Source of the DNA: Pseudomonas fluvialis
Lineage (GTDB): Bacteria; Pseudomonadota; Gammaproteobacteria; Pseudomonadales; Pseudomonadaceae
Direction of reading: 5' to 3'
NCBI RefSeq assembly: GCF_014207935.1
Contig: NZ_JACHLL010000006.1
Location: 248,001 to 312,000, forward strand
DNA: 64,000 bases
Shown here one piece after another: positions 1 through 10,563 of this stretch. The position numbers and the translations under genes were made by a program. Each line of letters opens with the position of its first letter. Position 1 is the stretch's first letter. The notes under the pieces are model-generated. The model searched no databases, was not told where the DNA came from, and was given only the letters and a program-made list of their open reading frames with translations.

Positions 1-379
1 TGTTGTGGGTGCCAAGCACGGCGCGGGCGAATTTCTGCGCCGCGTAGTTGTCCTCGTTGCTCGCCCGGGCGCAGCTGATCACCCCGACGCCCAGTGGGCC
101 GTAGGTTTCCAGCGACGTGCGCAACGCCTCGGCCACCCGTGTCAGGGCCTCGTCCCAGCCGGCCGGGCGCAGCTCTCCATGCTCGCGCACCAGCGGCGTG
201 GTGATGCGTCCAACGGGGTCGACCGCATAGGCATTGGACCAGCCCTTGGCGCACAGCTGGCCCTGGCTCACCGGATGCCCGGCCTGCGGCTCGACCCCGA
301 TCACCCGCCCGCCCTCGACGCGCAGGCCGACGCCACAGCCAACGCCGCAATAGGCACAGATGCTCGGCACTGTATGCAT
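1..379 (-). CDS. Molybdopterin oxidoreductase, formate dehydrogenase alpha-like (5' end only)
   Basis: Only the N-terminal 126 residues are in the window; the rest lies beyond base 1. Reading from the ATG, the protein has a ferredoxin-like [4Fe-4S] cluster motif with Cys8, Cys11, Cys15 and a fourth Cys in Q-L-C-A-K-G about 28 residues later. This is the standard start of a bis-MGD molybdoenzyme. The stretch S-C-A-R-A-S-N-E-D-N-Y followed by A-Q-K-F-A-R resembles formate dehydrogenase alpha subunits (S-x-R-x-T-N-E-E-N-Y), more than nitrate reductases as I remember them. No signal peptide is seen, so a cytoplasmic enzyme is likely. A GGGGGA Shine-Dalgarno lies just upstream of the ATG. A probable Anr/FNR site lies 55-68 bp upstream, which fits expression at low oxygen. 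Assimilatory nitrate reductase is the main alternative. Confidence 0.8.
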   Translation of the reverse strand, partial: MHTVPSICAYCGVGCGVGLRVEGGRVIGVEPQAGHPVSQGQLCAKGWSNAYAVDPVGRITTPLVREHGELRPAGWDEALTRVAEALRTSLETYGPLGVGVISCARASNEDNYAAQKFARAVLGTHN

Positions 380-433
380 GAAGGGTCCCCCGAAGCCTGG
401 TATTCAAGCTAGCCCCACCCCGGCAATCCGGGC

Positions 434-447
434 CTGATGCAGGTCAA
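434..447 (-). promoter_or_regulatory. Probable Anr/FNR-type box
   Basis: On the minus strand this reads TTGAC-CTGC-ATCAG, one mismatch from a symmetric TTGAY-N4-RTCAA site. Its centre is about 60 bp upstream of the molybdoenzyme start codon, compatible with a class II activator position if the leader is about 20 nt. Inferred from sequence match and gene context only. Confidence 0.5.
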
Positions 448-511
448 GCCGGAGCGCAATCCGTTATGGCAAGAAGCCTAGGCGTAAAGCCATGAACATG
501 CGCCTGACGCA

Positions 512-543
512 GGCGGACAGCTATTGGCAATAGCCTGTCTGCC
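512..543. repeat. Long imperfect hairpin, unassigned
   Basis: Two arms of about 14 bp pair around a 3-nt tip, with one G-T pair and one bulged base: GGCGGACAG plus CTATT on one side, their near-complements on the other. There is no T-run on either side, so it is not a typical terminator. It could be a REP-like element or a structured leader. Confidence 0.5.
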
Positions 544-701
544 GCCCGATCGGAAGCGGCCTGCCGAGTAACTCGTACAGACTGACCTGGCTGGTCGTTG
601 CTCACCAGGGCATGGGCCCGGCAGAATGCCGGCATGGCGTGTTGTCGCCCACTCAAGGATCTCCGCCGCTGATGATCAGCCGCGATGAAGGAAGCTCGAT
701 C

Positions 702-2342
702 ATGCGCAAATTACTGCACGCGTCTGTTGTCCCTTGGCTGGCTCTGCTGTTCTGCCTCTCAGGCTGGAGCCCGGCGCTGCTGGCGGACGAAGCATTCACG
801 GCTGACGAGGCCGAGCCGCACGCCGTCGCGCTGGAAGTCGCCAACCGCACCATCCTGGTGTTCCGCAGCAACCTGCTGGCTGAAACACCGGCGTTACGCG
901 CAGCGCGGGCGCGCTCAGTGATCAACGAAGTGCTCGATGAGAGCGCCAACCTGTCGGTCAGCCTGCAGCCGATGCAGGACAACTTCATCGTGCTGCTGGG
1001 GGGACGAAGGGCCTTTATCGTCTCCGCCGCGGACACCGACCCGCTGGAACACGACTCTACCCAGGCAGCGGCAGAAGCCGCCGCTGAAAACCTGCGCCTG
1101 GTCGTGGCGGAAACCCAGGAGAGCCGTGACCTGCGCTTCATGCTCACCGCGGCGGCCTATTCAGGCATTGCCACGCTGATTTTCGCCTTTCTGATCCGCC
1201 TGATCTACTTCATCCGTGCCCGCGTGCTGCAGGCCCTGCCGGGACTGATGCAGCGTCACACCCAGGCACTCAAGGTAGGCACCACCCAGGTGGTCGATGC
1301 CAACCAGTTGTTTCCGCTGGTCACCCGCAGCCTGCACGCCCTGCGCTGGATGCTGATGTTGCTGCTGGGCTACGAGTGGCTGAGTTTTGTCATGTCGCGT
1401 TTTCCCTATACGCGGCCATGGGGCGAGAGCCTCAACAGCTACCTGCTGCAGGTTGCTGCCTATCTGTTCGATGGCGTGGTGAGTGCCTTGCCGGGCCTGG
1501 GCATTGCCGTGGCCATTTTCTTCATTGCCCGCGGGGTGAGCGGCTTTGTGCAGCGCCTGCTCAAGCGCATGGCGGCCCCCGGCAACAGCGATGCCTGGCT
1601 CAATGGAGAAACCCTGCAACCCACCCGGCGCCTGACCTCCCTGGCAATCTGGCTGTTTGCCCTGGCGATGGCCTACCCGTATCTGCCCGGCGCCGGCACC
1701 GAGGCCTTCAAGGGGCTGTCGGTTCTGATCGGCCTGATGATTTCCCTCGGTGCCTCCAGTGTCGTCGGCCAGGCAGCCTCGGGCTTGATCCTGACCTACA
1801 CACGAACCCTGCGCCCAGGCGAGTATGTAAGGGTCGGCGAGCATGAGGGCACCGTCACCGAAGTCGGCATGTTCACCACCCGTATCCGTACCGGCGTTGG
1901 CGAGGTACTCACCATCCCCAACTCGATGATTACCGGCACTGTGACCAAGAACTACTCACGTGCCGTAGCCGGCGCCGGCCACCTGCTCGACACCAGCGTC
2001 ACCATCGGCTACGACACGCCCTGGCGCCAGGTGGAGGCCATGCTTCTGGAAGCGGCGCGCCGGACCGATGGTCTGCTCGGCACACCCACGCCACGGGTGC
2101 TGCAAACCGCCCTGTCGGACTACTACCCGGAATACCGCCTGGTTGTTCACGTCTCAGCCACGCAGAAGCAGCCCCGTCCGGAGCTGCTCTCGGCCCTGCA
2201 TGCCAATATCCAGGACGTGTTCAACGAGTACGGGGTACAGATCATGTCGCCGCACTACATCGCCGACCCCAAGGACACCAAGTGGGTTCCACCTGAGCAG
2301 TGGTACGCCGAACCGGCCCGACGTGACACACCGAACAGCTGA
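702..2342 (+). CDS. MscS-family mechanosensitive ion channel protein
   Basis: The protein is 546 residues from the ATG preceded by GGAAG; a longer in-frame start 90 bases upstream is less likely because this one opens directly into a cleavable signal peptide (residues 1 to about 27, ending A-L-L-A-D). A periplasmic region follows, then about five hydrophobic segments between residues 145 and 400. The last of these is the pore helix and runs into the MscS beta domain, recognisable by G-A-S-S-V-V-G-Q-A, then P-G-E-Y-V-R-V-G and I-P-N-S. It should act as an inner-membrane channel that opens under membrane tension and protects against osmotic downshock. The extra N-terminal domain makes it larger than classic 286-residue MscS and closer to the YnaI/YbdG-size group. 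It is monocistronic, with the flavin reductase 29 bases downstream. Confidence 0.9.
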   Translation: MRKLLHASVVPWLALLFCLSGWSPALLADEAFTADEAEPHAVALEVANRTILVFRSNLLAETPALRAARARSVINEVLDESANLSVSLQPMQDNFIVLLGGRRAFIVSAADTDPLEHDSTQAAAEAAAENLRLVVAETQESRDLRFMLTAAAYSGIATLIFAFLIRLIYFIRARVLQALPGLMQRHTQALKVGTTQVVDANQLFPLVTRSLHALRWMLMLLLGYEWLSFVMSRFPYTRPWGESLNSYLLQVAAYLFDGVVSALPGLGIAVAIFFIARGVSGFVQRLLKRMAAPGNSDAWLNGETLQPTRRLTSLAIWLFALAMAYPYLPGAGTEAFKGLSVLIGLMISLGASSVVGQAASGLILTYTRTLRPGEYVRVGEHEGTVTEVGMFTTRIRTGVGEVLTIPNSMITGTVTKNYSRAVAGAGHLLDTSVTIGYDTPWRQVEAMLLEAARRTDGLLGTPTPRVLQTALSDYYPEYRLVVHVSATQKQPRPELLSALHANIQDVFNEYGVQIMSPHYIADPKDTKWVPPEQWYAEPARRDTPNS

Positions 2343-2371
2343 TGCCCTAGCCACCGACTCAAGGAGTCCCG

Positions 2372-2941
2372 ATGAATCCCCATCTTGCCCCGGTCGACCT
2401 GGCCAAGGCCTACCGTTTGGTCAATCACGGCCCGACCGTGCTGGTGTCCGCCCGGCATGCCGGGGTGGACAACGTGATGGCCGCGGCCTGGTGCTGCGCG
2501 CTGGATTTCGATCCGCCCAAGCTGACGGTGGTGCTGGACAAGAGCACCAGCACCCGCGAGCTGATCGAGGGCAGCGGGCGCTTCGCGGTGCAGGTGCCGA
2601 CCGTGGCGCAGCTGCAGCTGGTCAACGCCGTCGGCAACCACAGCCTGCGCGAGGCGCCGGACAAGCTGGCCCAGGCCGGCGTCGAGCTGTTCGAACTGTC
2701 CGATCAGCCCGTGCCACTGGTGGCCGGCTGCTCGGCCTGGCTGGTGTGCGATCTGATCAACGAGCCGCACAACCAGGACAGCTATGACCTGTTTATCGGC
2801 GAGGTGGTCGGTGCCTGGGCCGACGACCGGGTGTTTCGCGACGGTCGCTGGCACTTCGAGGACGCAGACCCGGCCTGGCGCAGCCTGCACCATGTGGCCG
2901 GCGGGCACTTCTATGCCATCGGCGAGGCCCTCAAGGCCTAG
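2372..2941 (+). CDS. Flavin reductase family protein (flavoredoxin-like)
   Basis: This 189-residue protein fits the flavin reductase-like FMN-binding split-barrel family. Recognisable features are an N-terminal segment with G-P-T-V-L-V-S followed by V-M-A-A-A-W, then P-P-K-L-T-V-V-L and a T-R-E-L-I-x-x-S/G-G-R-F-A-V-Q-V-P stretch that lines the FMN site. It probably reduces or carries flavin for a partner oxidoreductase or monooxygenase; no partner gene is adjacent, so the substrate is unknown. A strong AAGGAG precedes the ATG. Its stop codon lies inside the 3' end of the convergent opmB gene, an 11-base tail overlap. Confidence 0.85.
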   Translation: MNPHLAPVDLAKAYRLVNHGPTVLVSARHAGVDNVMAAAWCCALDFDPPKLTVVLDKSTSTRELIEGSGRFAVQVPTVAQLQLVNAVGNHSLREAPDKLAQAGVELFELSDQPVPLVAGCSAWLVCDLINEPHNQDSYDLFIGEVVGAWADDRVFRDGRWHFEDADPAWRSLHHVAGGHFYAIGEALKA

Positions 2942-4388
2942 ACGCTGCCTCCTCTCCCGCCTGCCAGCCGCCGCCGAGCGCGGTGATCAACTGGGCACTG
3001 GCCAGCAGGCGGTTGCCTTTGAGGCTCAGCCAGTTGCGTTCGCTGTCCAGCGCGCTGGCCTGCAGGCTGACCACCGCGTTGTAGTCCACGGTGCCGGCCT
3101 TGTACTGGTTTTCCACCAGGCGCAGGGCCTCGCGCGCCGACTCCAGAGCCTGCTCGCGGGCCGCCAGCTCGCGGGTGTAGACATCCAGCTGCACCAGATA
3201 ATCCTCGACCTCGCGGAAGCCGGTCAGCACCGTCTGCCGGTAATCGGCCACGCTGATGTCATAGGCCGCCTCGGCCTGCTCCACCTGGGAGCGGATCAGC
3301 CCGCCGTCGAACAGCACCGTGGCAAAACTCGGTCCGATCGACCAGAAGCGGTTGGGCATACTGAACCAGTCGTCCAGACCGCCATTGCGGTAGCCGCCAC
3401 TGGCGCTCAGGGTCAGGTCCGGATACCAGGCGGCTTCGGCCACACCGATCTGCGCATTGGCGCTCATCACCCGGCGCTCGGCGGCGGCGATGTCTGGACG
3501 ACGCTCCAGCAGGCGTGACGGCACGCTGGCCGGCACCACCGGCAAGTCAGGCACCCCGGCGCGCGGCGCCAGGCTCAGCTCGCTGGGCGCCACGCCGATC
3601 AGCACCGCGATGGCATGCTCGAACTGGGCACGCTGGTATTCGAGGTCGATCAGCTGCGCGCGGGTGCCGTGCAGCTGGCTTTGCGCCTGGCTGACATCCG
3701 ACTTGGGGACGATACCGGCGTTGTACTGGTTTTCCGTCAGTTTGAGCGAGCGCTCGTAGGCTGCCAGCGTGGCTTCGAGCAGGCGTTTCTGTTCGTCCAG
3801 CACACGCAGCTGCAGGTAGCTCTGCACCAGCTGGCTCTGCTGGCTGAGGCGCACGGCGGCGAGATCGGCCGCGCTGGCCTCCAGGCTGGCCTGATCGGCC
3901 TCCAGCTGGCGACGCAGCTTGCCCCACAGGTCCAGTTCCCAGCTCACGCCCAGGCTGGCCTCGTAGGTCTTGGACACCGAGGCGGCGTTGGCGCCACTGA
4001 CACTCACCCCTTCGGTGGTGCCGATGGTGCTGCTGCCGCCGCCCTGCCCCGCGCGGCTGACGCCGGTGTCCAGGCCGATCTGCGGCAGGAAGCCGGCACG
4101 CGCACCACGCACGATGGCCTGGGCCTGGCGGTAGCTGGCGGCGGCGCTGGCCAGGCTCTGGTTGTTGGCGTTGAGGCGTTCGATCAGGGCGCCGAGCTCG
4201 GCATCGCCATACAGGCTCCACCAGTTCTGCGGCATCTGCGCGGCCGGCTCGGCCACCTTCCAGCCGGCCACCTGTTTGAACGACTCGGGCGTGTTGAGTG
4301 CCGGCGCCTGGTAATCAGGACCAACGGTGCAGGCGCTCAGCAGCAGGCTGAGGGCGATGAAGCTGAGACGATGGCTGTGGCGGTTCAT
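2931..4388 (-). CDS. opmB: Outer-membrane efflux lipoprotein of the MuxABC-OpmB pump
   Basis: The 485-residue product is an RND outer-membrane factor of the NodT/OprM family. It begins with a lipoprotein signal ending L-S-A-C, then T-V-G-P-D-Y, and carries two repeats of the outer-membrane efflux domain with long alpha-helical hairpins; each repeat contains the N-Q-Y-x-A-G-x-V motif. It should form the trimeric channel-tunnel through which the RND pump exports drugs. The start chosen overlaps the stop of the upstream permease gene (ATGA) and gives a lipobox at the right distance; a start 42 bases upstream would bury the signal. It is the last gene of a four-gene operon in the order adaptor, permease, permease, outer-membrane factor, as in P. 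aeruginosa muxABC-opmB. Confidence 0.9.
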   Translation of the reverse strand: MNRHSHRLSFIALSLLLSACTVGPDYQAPALNTPESFKQVAGWKVAEPAAQMPQNWWSLYGDAELGALIERLNANNQSLASAAASYRQAQAIVRGARAGFLPQIGLDTGVSRAGQGGGSSTIGTTEGVSVSGANAASVSKTYEASLGVSWELDLWGKLRRQLEADQASLEASAADLAAVRLSQQSQLVQSYLQLRVLDEQKRLLEATLAAYERSLKLTENQYNAGIVPKSDVSQAQSQLHGTRAQLIDLEYQRAQFEHAIAVLIGVAPSELSLAPRAGVPDLPVVPASVPSRLLERRPDIAAAERRVMSANAQIGVAEAAWYPDLTLSASGGYRNGGLDDWFSMPNRFWSIGPSFATVLFDGGLIRSQVEQAEAAYDISVADYRQTVLTGFREVEDYLVQLDVYTRELAAREQALESAREALRLVENQYKAGTVDYNAVVSLQASALDSERNWLSLKGNRLLASAQLITALGGGWQAGEEAASRP

Positions 4389-7300
4389 AGCGGCGTTTCC
4401 AGGGCGGCATCGCTGCGGACGCCGCGCCATTGATTGAAGCGATGACGCAGACGGTCAAGGCACAGGTAGACCACCGGCGTCGTGTAAAGCGTGAGGATCT
4501 GACTGAGGATCAGCCCGCCGACGATGGTCAGGCCCAGCGGCTGGCGCATCTCAGCACCCTCGGCCCCACCGATCAGCAGCGGCACGGCACCGAGAATGGC
4601 GGCCAGGGTGGTCATCAGGATCGGCCGGAAGCGCAGCAGGCAGGCCTCGCGGATCGAGGCCAGCGGGCTCATGCCCTGCTGGCGCTCCAGCTGCAGCGCC
4701 AGGTCGATCATCAGGATGGCGTTTTTCTTGACGATGCCGATCAACAGGAACAAGCCGAGCAGGGAAATCAGGCTGAACTCGCCGCCGACCAGCAGGATCG
4801 CCAGCAGCGCACCGACCCCGGCCGAAGGCAGCGTGGAGAGAATGGTCAGCGGGTGAATGTAGCTCTCGTAGAGGATGCCCAGCACGATATACACCACCAG
4901 CAGCGCGCCGAGGATCATCAGCGGCTGTTGCTGCTGCGTCTGCTGGAAGGCATCGCCGCTGCCGCCCATGCGCCCCTGCACCTCGCTGGGCATGCCGATG
5001 GCTGCCACGGCGCGGTCGATGGCAAGAGTGGCCTGATCCAGGCTGACACCTTCAGCCAGATCGAAGGAAAGGCTCTCTGCCGCAAACTGGCCATCGTGGT
5101 TGACGCGGTCCTCTTCCAGCGAGGTCTCGAAGCGGGTGAAGGCCGCTAGCGGCACGCGCTGCCCGCTGCCAGTGATCACCTGCAGGTCGCGCAGCACGCT
5201 GGGGTCCTGATTGAAGCGCTGCTCTACCTCCAGCACCACCTTGTACTGGTTGAGGCTCTGGTAGATGGTCGAGATCTGCCGCTGGCTGAAGGCATTGTTC
5301 AGCAGAGTGGTCAGCGTGGCCATGTCCACGCCCAAGCGCTGGGCCGCGGCGCGATCGACCTGAAGACGCACCTGCTGGGCACCCTCGCCTTCGTTGGCGT
5401 CGATGGCGGTCAGCTCCGGCAGTTCCTTGAAGGCCTGAGCAAGCTTGGGCAGCCAGATGCGCAGATCGTCCAGATCGGTGGCCAGCAGGCTGTACTCGTA
5501 GGCCGAACTGCGTTGCTCGCGGCCACCACCACGGCCGAACATCATGTCCTGGTCGGCCATGAGGAACAGCTGACCGCCCGGCACGCGGGGCATCTCGCGG
5601 CGCAGGCGGTCGACCACGGCCTGCGCCGGCGCCCGCTCGCTGCGCGGCTTGAGGCGCACGATCATGAAGGCATTGTTGATGCCGCCGTTGCCGCCGATAA
5701 AGCCGGCCACGCTTTCCACATCCGGGTCTTTGAGCACGGCGCGGCGGAAGATTTCCATCTTCGGCTGCATGACCTGGAACGACAGACCATCGTCGCCGCG
5801 GATGAAACCGATCAGCTGACCGGTGTCCTGGGTCGGCAGGAAGGTCTTGGGCACCAGCACGAACAGCCCGACATTCAGGGCGATGGTTGCCAAGAGGCTG
5901 GCCAGGGTCAGGCGCGGATGACGCAGAGCCCAGCCCAGGCTCCGCCGATACGCCTCCAGCACTCGTGCCTGCAGACGCTGCCCGGCCTGTTGCAGGCGGT
6001 TGCCGGGACCGGCCTGGTGCGGCTTGAGCCAGCGCGCGCAGAGCATCGGCGTCAGGGTCAGGGATACCAGCAGCGACACGATGATGGCGGCGGCCAGCGT
6101 CAGGGAGAACTCACGGAACATCTGGTTGACGATGCCGCCCATGAACAGGATGGAGATGAACACCACCACCAGCGACAGGTTCATCGACAGCAGGGTGAAG
6201 CCGACCTCGCGGGTGCCCTTGAGCGCGGCGGCCAGCGGCGGCTCGCCGTTGTCGATATGCCGGGCGATGTTCTCCAGCACCACGATGGCATCGTCCACCA
6301 CCAGGCCCGCGGCGAGGATCAGCGCCATCAGCGACAGCACGTTGAGCGAGAAGCCGCCCAGGTACATCACCGCAAAGGTGCCGATCAGCGACACCGGCAC
6401 CGCCAGCGCCGGAATCAGCGCGCTGCGCCAGTTACCGAGGAAAGCCAGCACCAGCAGGATCACCAGGCCGACGGCAATCAGCAGGGTGCGCTCGGCCTCG
6501 TGCAGGGTGGCGCGGATCACCGGCGAGCGGTCCATGGCCACGTTCAGCTCGACGCTGGCCGGCAGCACCGCCTGCAGGGCCGGCAACTGGGCGCGGATCT
6601 GCTCGATGGTCTGGATGATGTTGGCGCCAGCCTGACGGTTGATCACCAGCAGTACCGCCGATTCATCGTTGAAGAAACCGCTGTTGTAACGGTCCTCGAC
6701 GCTGTCCTCGACCTTGGCCACATCGGACAGGCGCAGGCTGCGACCGTCCTGGTAGCGGATCAGCAGCGGCAGGTAGTCGGCGGCCTTGCTCAGTTGATCG
6801 TTGGCCTGCACCTGCCACTGCTGCGCGCCGTTCTCGACAAAGCCCTTGGGCCGGCGCTGGTTGGCGGCGCTGATGGTCTGGCGTACCTCATCCAGCGACA
6901 CGCCGTACTGCTCCAGCTGCTGCGCCTGCAACTGCACGCGCACCGCCGGCAGTGAGCTGCCGCCAATCTGCACTTCGCCCACGCCATTCACCTGGGCCAG
7001 GCTCTGCGCCAGGATGGTCGAGGCCAAGTCGTACAGGCGGCTCTTGTCCAGCTCCTTGGACGTCAGCGAGAGCACCATGATCGGCGCCTGCGACGGATTG
7101 ACCTTCTTGTAGGTGGGCATGCTGCGCATGCCGCTGGGCATCAGGCTGCGCGCGGCATTGATGGCCGCCTGCACTTCCCGTGCGGCACCGTTGATGTCCT
7201 TGTCCTGGGCGAACTGCACGATCACCCGGGTCGAGCCCTGGCTGGAGCGGCTGGTGATCTGCTCCACGCCGGCGATGGTGCCCATGGCCCGCTCCAGCGG

Positions 7301-7495
7301 CGTAGCCACGCTGCTGGCCATGATCGCCGGGCTGGCGCCGGCCAGGTTGGCCTGCACCACGATCACCGGGAAATCCATCTGCGGCAACGGCGCCACCGGC
7401 AGCAAGCGGAAGCTGATGATGCCCAGCAGGACGATGGCCAGGCTGCACAGCCAGGTCGCCACCGGGCGATGGATGAAGGGCGCCGAGAGGTTCAC
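4385..7495 (-). CDS. muxC: RND multidrug efflux permease MuxC
   Basis: The 1036-residue inner-membrane transporter has the normal RND plan: an N-terminal membrane helix, a large periplasmic loop, a six-helix block, a second loop, and five more helices. The proton-relay helix shows [13 protein letters not shown], and the C-terminal block has [11 protein letters not shown]. It belongs to the MdtC-like group of HAE-1 transporters that pair with a second permease. Translation is coupled on both sides: the start overlaps the muxB stop and the stop overlaps the opmB start, both as ATGA. MuxB and MuxC probably assemble as a mixed trimer, as is known for MdtBC. Known Mux substrates elsewhere include novobiocin and aztreonam; specificity here is inferred from homology. 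Confidence 0.92.
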   Translation of the reverse strand: MNLSAPFIHRPVATWLCSLAIVLLGIISFRLLPVAPLPQMDFPVIVVQANLAGASPAIMASSVATPLERAMGTIAGVEQITSRSSQGSTRVIVQFAQDKDINGAAREVQAAINAARSLMPSGMRSMPTYKKVNPSQAPIMVLSLTSKELDKSRLYDLASTILAQSLAQVNGVGEVQIGGSSLPAVRVQLQAQQLEQYGVSLDEVRQTISAANQRRPKGFVENGAQQWQVQANDQLSKAADYLPLLIRYQDGRSLRLSDVAKVEDSVEDRYNSGFFNDESAVLLVINRQAGANIIQTIEQIRAQLPALQAVLPASVELNVAMDRSPVIRATLHEAERTLLIAVGLVILLVLAFLGNWRSALIPALAVPVSLIGTFAVMYLGGFSLNVLSLMALILAAGLVVDDAIVVLENIARHIDNGEPPLAAALKGTREVGFTLLSMNLSLVVVFISILFMGGIVNQMFREFSLTLAAAIIVSLLVSLTLTPMLCARWLKPHQAGPGNRLQQAGQRLQARVLEAYRRSLGWALRHPRLTLASLLATIALNVGLFVLVPKTFLPTQDTGQLIGFIRGDDGLSFQVMQPKMEIFRRAVLKDPDVESVAGFIGGNGGINNAFMIVRLKPRSERAPAQAVVDRLRREMPRVPGGQLFLMADQDMMFGRGGGREQRSSAYEYSLLATDLDDLRIWLPKLAQAFKELPELTAIDANEGEGAQQVRLQVDRAAAQRLGVDMATLTTLLNNAFSQRQISTIYQSLNQYKVVLEVEQRFNQDPSVLRDLQVITGSGQRVPLAAFTRFETSLEEDRVNHDGQFAAESLSFDLAEGVSLDQATLAIDRAVAAIGMPSEVQGRMGGSGDAFQQTQQQQPLMILGALLVVYIVLGILYESYIHPLTILSTLPSAGVGALLAILLVGGEFSLISLLGLFLLIGIVKKNAILMIDLALQLERQQGMSPLASIREACLLRFRPILMTTLAAILGAVPLLIGGAEGAEMRQPLGLTIVGGLILSQILTLYTTPVVYLCLDRLRHRFNQWRGVRSDAALETPL

Positions 7496-10400
7496 GCGCC
7501 CTGCTCCGCCAGCGACTTGCCGCTGGCGCGTCGCGCCAGCCGGTCAAACGCCAGGTAGATCACCGGGGTGGTGAACAGGGTCAGCAACTGGCTGAGCAGG
7601 AGGCCGCCGACCATCACCAGCCCCAGCGGCTGGCGCAGCTCGGCCCCGGAGCCGGTGGCCAGCATCAGCGGCACCGCGCCGAACAACGCGGCCAGGGTGG
7701 TCATCAGAATCGGCCTAAAGCGCAGCAGCGCCGCCTGGTAGATGGCCTCACGCGGGCTCATGCCCTGATGCCGTTCTGCCTCCAGGGCGAAGTCGATCAT
7801 CATGATGGCGTTCTTCTTGACGATACCGATCAGGAGGATGATGCCGATGATGGCGATCAGGCCCAGGTCCTCGCCGGCCAGCAACAGGGCGAGCAAGGCC
7901 CCGACCGCCGCCGAGGGCAGCGTCGACAGGATCGTGATCGGATGGATATAGCTCTCGTAGAGCACGCCCAGCACGATGTACATGGTCACCACCGCCGCCA
8001 GAATCAGCAGCAGCGTGCTCGACAGCGACGCCTGAAAGGCCTGGGCAGCGCCCTGGAAGCGGGTCTGGATGCCCAGCGACAGTCCCAGCTCGGCCTCCAC
8101 CGACTCGATCGCCGCGACGGCGCCGCCCAGGGACTGACCGGGCGCCAGGTTGAACGACAGGGTCACGGCCGGGAACTGCCCTACCCGACTGATCAGCAAC
8201 TGCGCCGGGCGCTGCTCGATTCGCGCCAGAGTCGACAGTGGTATCGCCTGACCCTCGGCGCTGCGCACATGCAGCTGCTCAAGCGCCTTGGGCCCCAGGG
8301 TCGCGGCGCCACTGGACTCCAGCACCACGCGGTACTGGCTGGTCTGGGTGAAGATGGTCGATACCTGGCGCTGGCCGAAGGCGTCGTACAGCGCATCGGT
8401 GATGGTCGACACGCTGATGCCCAGGCGTGCGGCCGTGTCGCGGTCGATCTCGACATAGGCCTGTACGCCACGGACCTGCAGGTCGCTGGTTACATCGGTC
8501 AGCTCCGGACGCTCACGCAAAGCTTCCAGCAACTTCGGCACCCACTCTTCCAGTAGTGACTGATCCGGCGACTGCAGACTGAACTGGTACTGGGTACGGC
8601 TGATGCGGTCCTCGATGGACAGGTCCTGCACCGGCTGCAGGAACAGCTCGATGCCCGGCACCTGTGCCAGCCGGGGTTTGAGCCGCTCGATGACCTCCTG
8701 CGCGGTTTCGTCGCGCTCGCCATGGGGCTTGAGGTTGATCAGCAGGCGGCCGCTGTTGAGGGTCAGGTTGCTGCCGTCCACGCCGATCGACGAGGACAGG
8801 CTGGCCACCGCCGGGTCTTCCAGGATTACGTCCGCCAGCGCCTGCTGGCGCTCGCTCATGGCGCGGAACGAGATGGCCTGCGGCGCCTCGGACACGCCCT
8901 GGATCAGGCCGGTGTCCTGCACCGGGAAGAAACCCTTGGGCACCGCCAGATACAGCAGCACGGTGAGCACGAAGGTGCCCAGCGCCACCCACAGCGTCAG
9001 GTTCTGATGCTCCAGCACCCAGGCGAGCTGCCGGCCATAACCGGTATTGAGCCGCTGCAGCCAGCGCGGCGGCTGCTCCTCGCCGCCGCCCTTGAGCAGG
9101 CGCGCGCACATCATCGGCGTCAGGGTCAGGGAAATCGCCAGAGAAATCAGGATGGCCACCGCCAGGGTGATGGCGAACTCGCGGAACAGACGGCCCACCA
9201 CGTCCTGCATGAACAGCAGCGGAATCAGCACGGCGATCAGCGACAGGGTCAGCGAGATCAGGGTGAAGCCGATCTGCCTGGAGCCCTTGAGCGCGGCGGC
9301 CAGCGGCGTTTCGCCCTGCTCGCGGTAGCGGGCGATGTTCTCCAGCATGACGATGGCATCGTCGACCACAAAGCCCGTGGCGATGGTCAGCGCCATCAGG
9401 GTCAGGTTGTTGATGGAGAACCCGGCCAGGTACATGACCACGAAGGTGCCGATCAGCGACAGCGGCACCACCACCGAGGGAATCAGGGTGGCCGACAGCT
9501 TGCGCAGGAACAGCAGGGTCACCAGTACCACCAGGCCGATGGCCATGAACAGCTCATGGCGCACCGCGTCGATAGAGGCGCGGATGGTCTGGGTGCGGTC
9601 GGAAAGAATCTGCACCTCAAGGCCTGCTGGCAGCGCGGCCTGTAGCTTGGGCAGCAGCGCGTCGATGCGCTCGACCACGTCGATGACGTTGGCCCCCGGC
9701 TGGCGCTGCACATTGACCAACACGGCCTGCTGTTGATTGGCCCAGGCAGCTAGTCGCGAGTTCTCCACGCCGTCGACCAGCTCGGCGACATCGCGCAGGC
9801 GCAGGGCCGCACCGTTCTGGTAGCTGAGAATCAGCTGGCCGTATTCCTCGGCGGATTTCAGTTGGTCGTTGGCATCCAGGGTCGAAACCCGGTTGGGTCC
9901 GTCGAAACTGCCCTTGGGCTGGTTGACGTTGGCCGCGGTGATCAGGCTGCGCACTTCGGCCAGTGACAAGCCGTGGGCAGCCAGCGCCTCGGGATTGACC
10001 CGCACGCGCACGGCCGGGCGCTGCCCGCCGGCCAGGCTGACCATGCCGACGCCAGACACCTGGGCCAGCTTCTGCGCCATGCGCGTGTCCACCAGATCCT
10101 GCACCTGCGCCAGCGGCAGGGTCTGGGCAGTGACCGCCAGGGTCAGCACCGGGGTATCGGCCGGGTTGACCTTGTTGTACACCGGCGGCGCCGGCAGATC
10201 ATTGGGCAGCAGGTTGCTGGCCGCGTTGATCGCCGCCTGCACCTGCTGCTCGGCCACATCCAGCTCCACATCCAGGGCAAAGCGCAGGGTCAGGACCGAC
10301 GCGCCGCCGGAGCTGTTGGAGGTCATCTCCTGCAGGCCGGGCATCTGTCCGAACTGGCGTTCCAGCGGGCTGGTGACACTGCTGGCCATCACCTCGGGGC

Positions 10401-10563
10401 TCGCGCCCGGGTACAGCGTCAACACCCGGATGGTCGGGTAATCCACCTGGGGCAGCGCCGCCACCGGCAGCAGCTTGTAGGCGATCAGGCCGGCGAGCAG
10501 CACGGCCAGCATGCTCAGGGTGGTGGCAACGGGCCGCAGGATGAACAGACGGGAAAGGTGCAT
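7492..10563 (-). CDS. muxB: RND multidrug efflux permease MuxB
   Basis: This 1023-residue protein is the second RND permease of the operon and a paralogue of the gene after it. It shares the start M-x-L-S-x-x-F-I-x-R-P-V-A-T, the relay helix [13 protein letters not shown] and the C-terminal [11 protein letters not shown]. By order and similarity it is the MdtB/MuxB partner. Its ATG overlaps the muxA stop by one base (TGATG), and its own stop overlaps the muxC start by four, so the three proteins are likely made in fixed proportion. In E. coli the B and C permeases form a B2C trimer; that stoichiometry is an inference here. Confidence 0.92.
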   Translation of the reverse strand: MHLSRLFILRPVATTLSMLAVLLAGLIAYKLLPVAALPQVDYPTIRVLTLYPGASPEVMASSVTSPLERQFGQMPGLQEMTSNSSGGASVLTLRFALDVELDVAEQQVQAAINAASNLLPNDLPAPPVYNKVNPADTPVLTLAVTAQTLPLAQVQDLVDTRMAQKLAQVSGVGMVSLAGGQRPAVRVRVNPEALAAHGLSLAEVRSLITAANVNQPKGSFDGPNRVSTLDANDQLKSAEEYGQLILSYQNGAALRLRDVAELVDGVENSRLAAWANQQQAVLVNVQRQPGANVIDVVERIDALLPKLQAALPAGLEVQILSDRTQTIRASIDAVRHELFMAIGLVVLVTLLFLRKLSATLIPSVVVPLSLIGTFVVMYLAGFSINNLTLMALTIATGFVVDDAIVMLENIARYREQGETPLAAALKGSRQIGFTLISLTLSLIAVLIPLLFMQDVVGRLFREFAITLAVAILISLAISLTLTPMMCARLLKGGGEEQPPRWLQRLNTGYGRQLAWVLEHQNLTLWVALGTFVLTVLLYLAVPKGFFPVQDTGLIQGVSEAPQAISFRAMSERQQALADVILEDPAVASLSSSIGVDGSNLTLNSGRLLINLKPHGERDETAQEVIERLKPRLAQVPGIELFLQPVQDLSIEDRISRTQYQFSLQSPDQSLLEEWVPKLLEALRERPELTDVTSDLQVRGVQAYVEIDRDTAARLGISVSTITDALYDAFGQRQVSTIFTQTSQYRVVLESSGAATLGPKALEQLHVRSAEGQAIPLSTLARIEQRPAQLLISRVGQFPAVTLSFNLAPGQSLGGAVAAIESVEAELGLSLGIQTRFQGAAQAFQASLSSTLLLILAAVVTMYIVLGVLYESYIHPITILSTLPSAAVGALLALLLAGEDLGLIAIIGIILLIGIVKKNAIMMIDFALEAERHQGMSPREAIYQAALLRFRPILMTTLAALFGAVPLMLATGSGAELRQPLGLVMVGGLLLSQLLTLFTTPVIYLAFDRLARRASGKSLAEQGA

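Larger units (their letters stand above)
380..701. other. Intergenic region between the molybdoenzyme and mscS-type genes
   Basis: This is the only stretch over 300 bases without a gene. It separates two divergent genes and should hold both promoters. It contains the Anr/FNR-like box at 434-447 and a long imperfect hairpin at 512-543 with no T-run. Short open frames here lack family similarity that I recognise, and the forward frame upstream of 702 runs through with no signal peptide or good ribosome site, so I treat it as non-coding. Confidence 0.6.
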
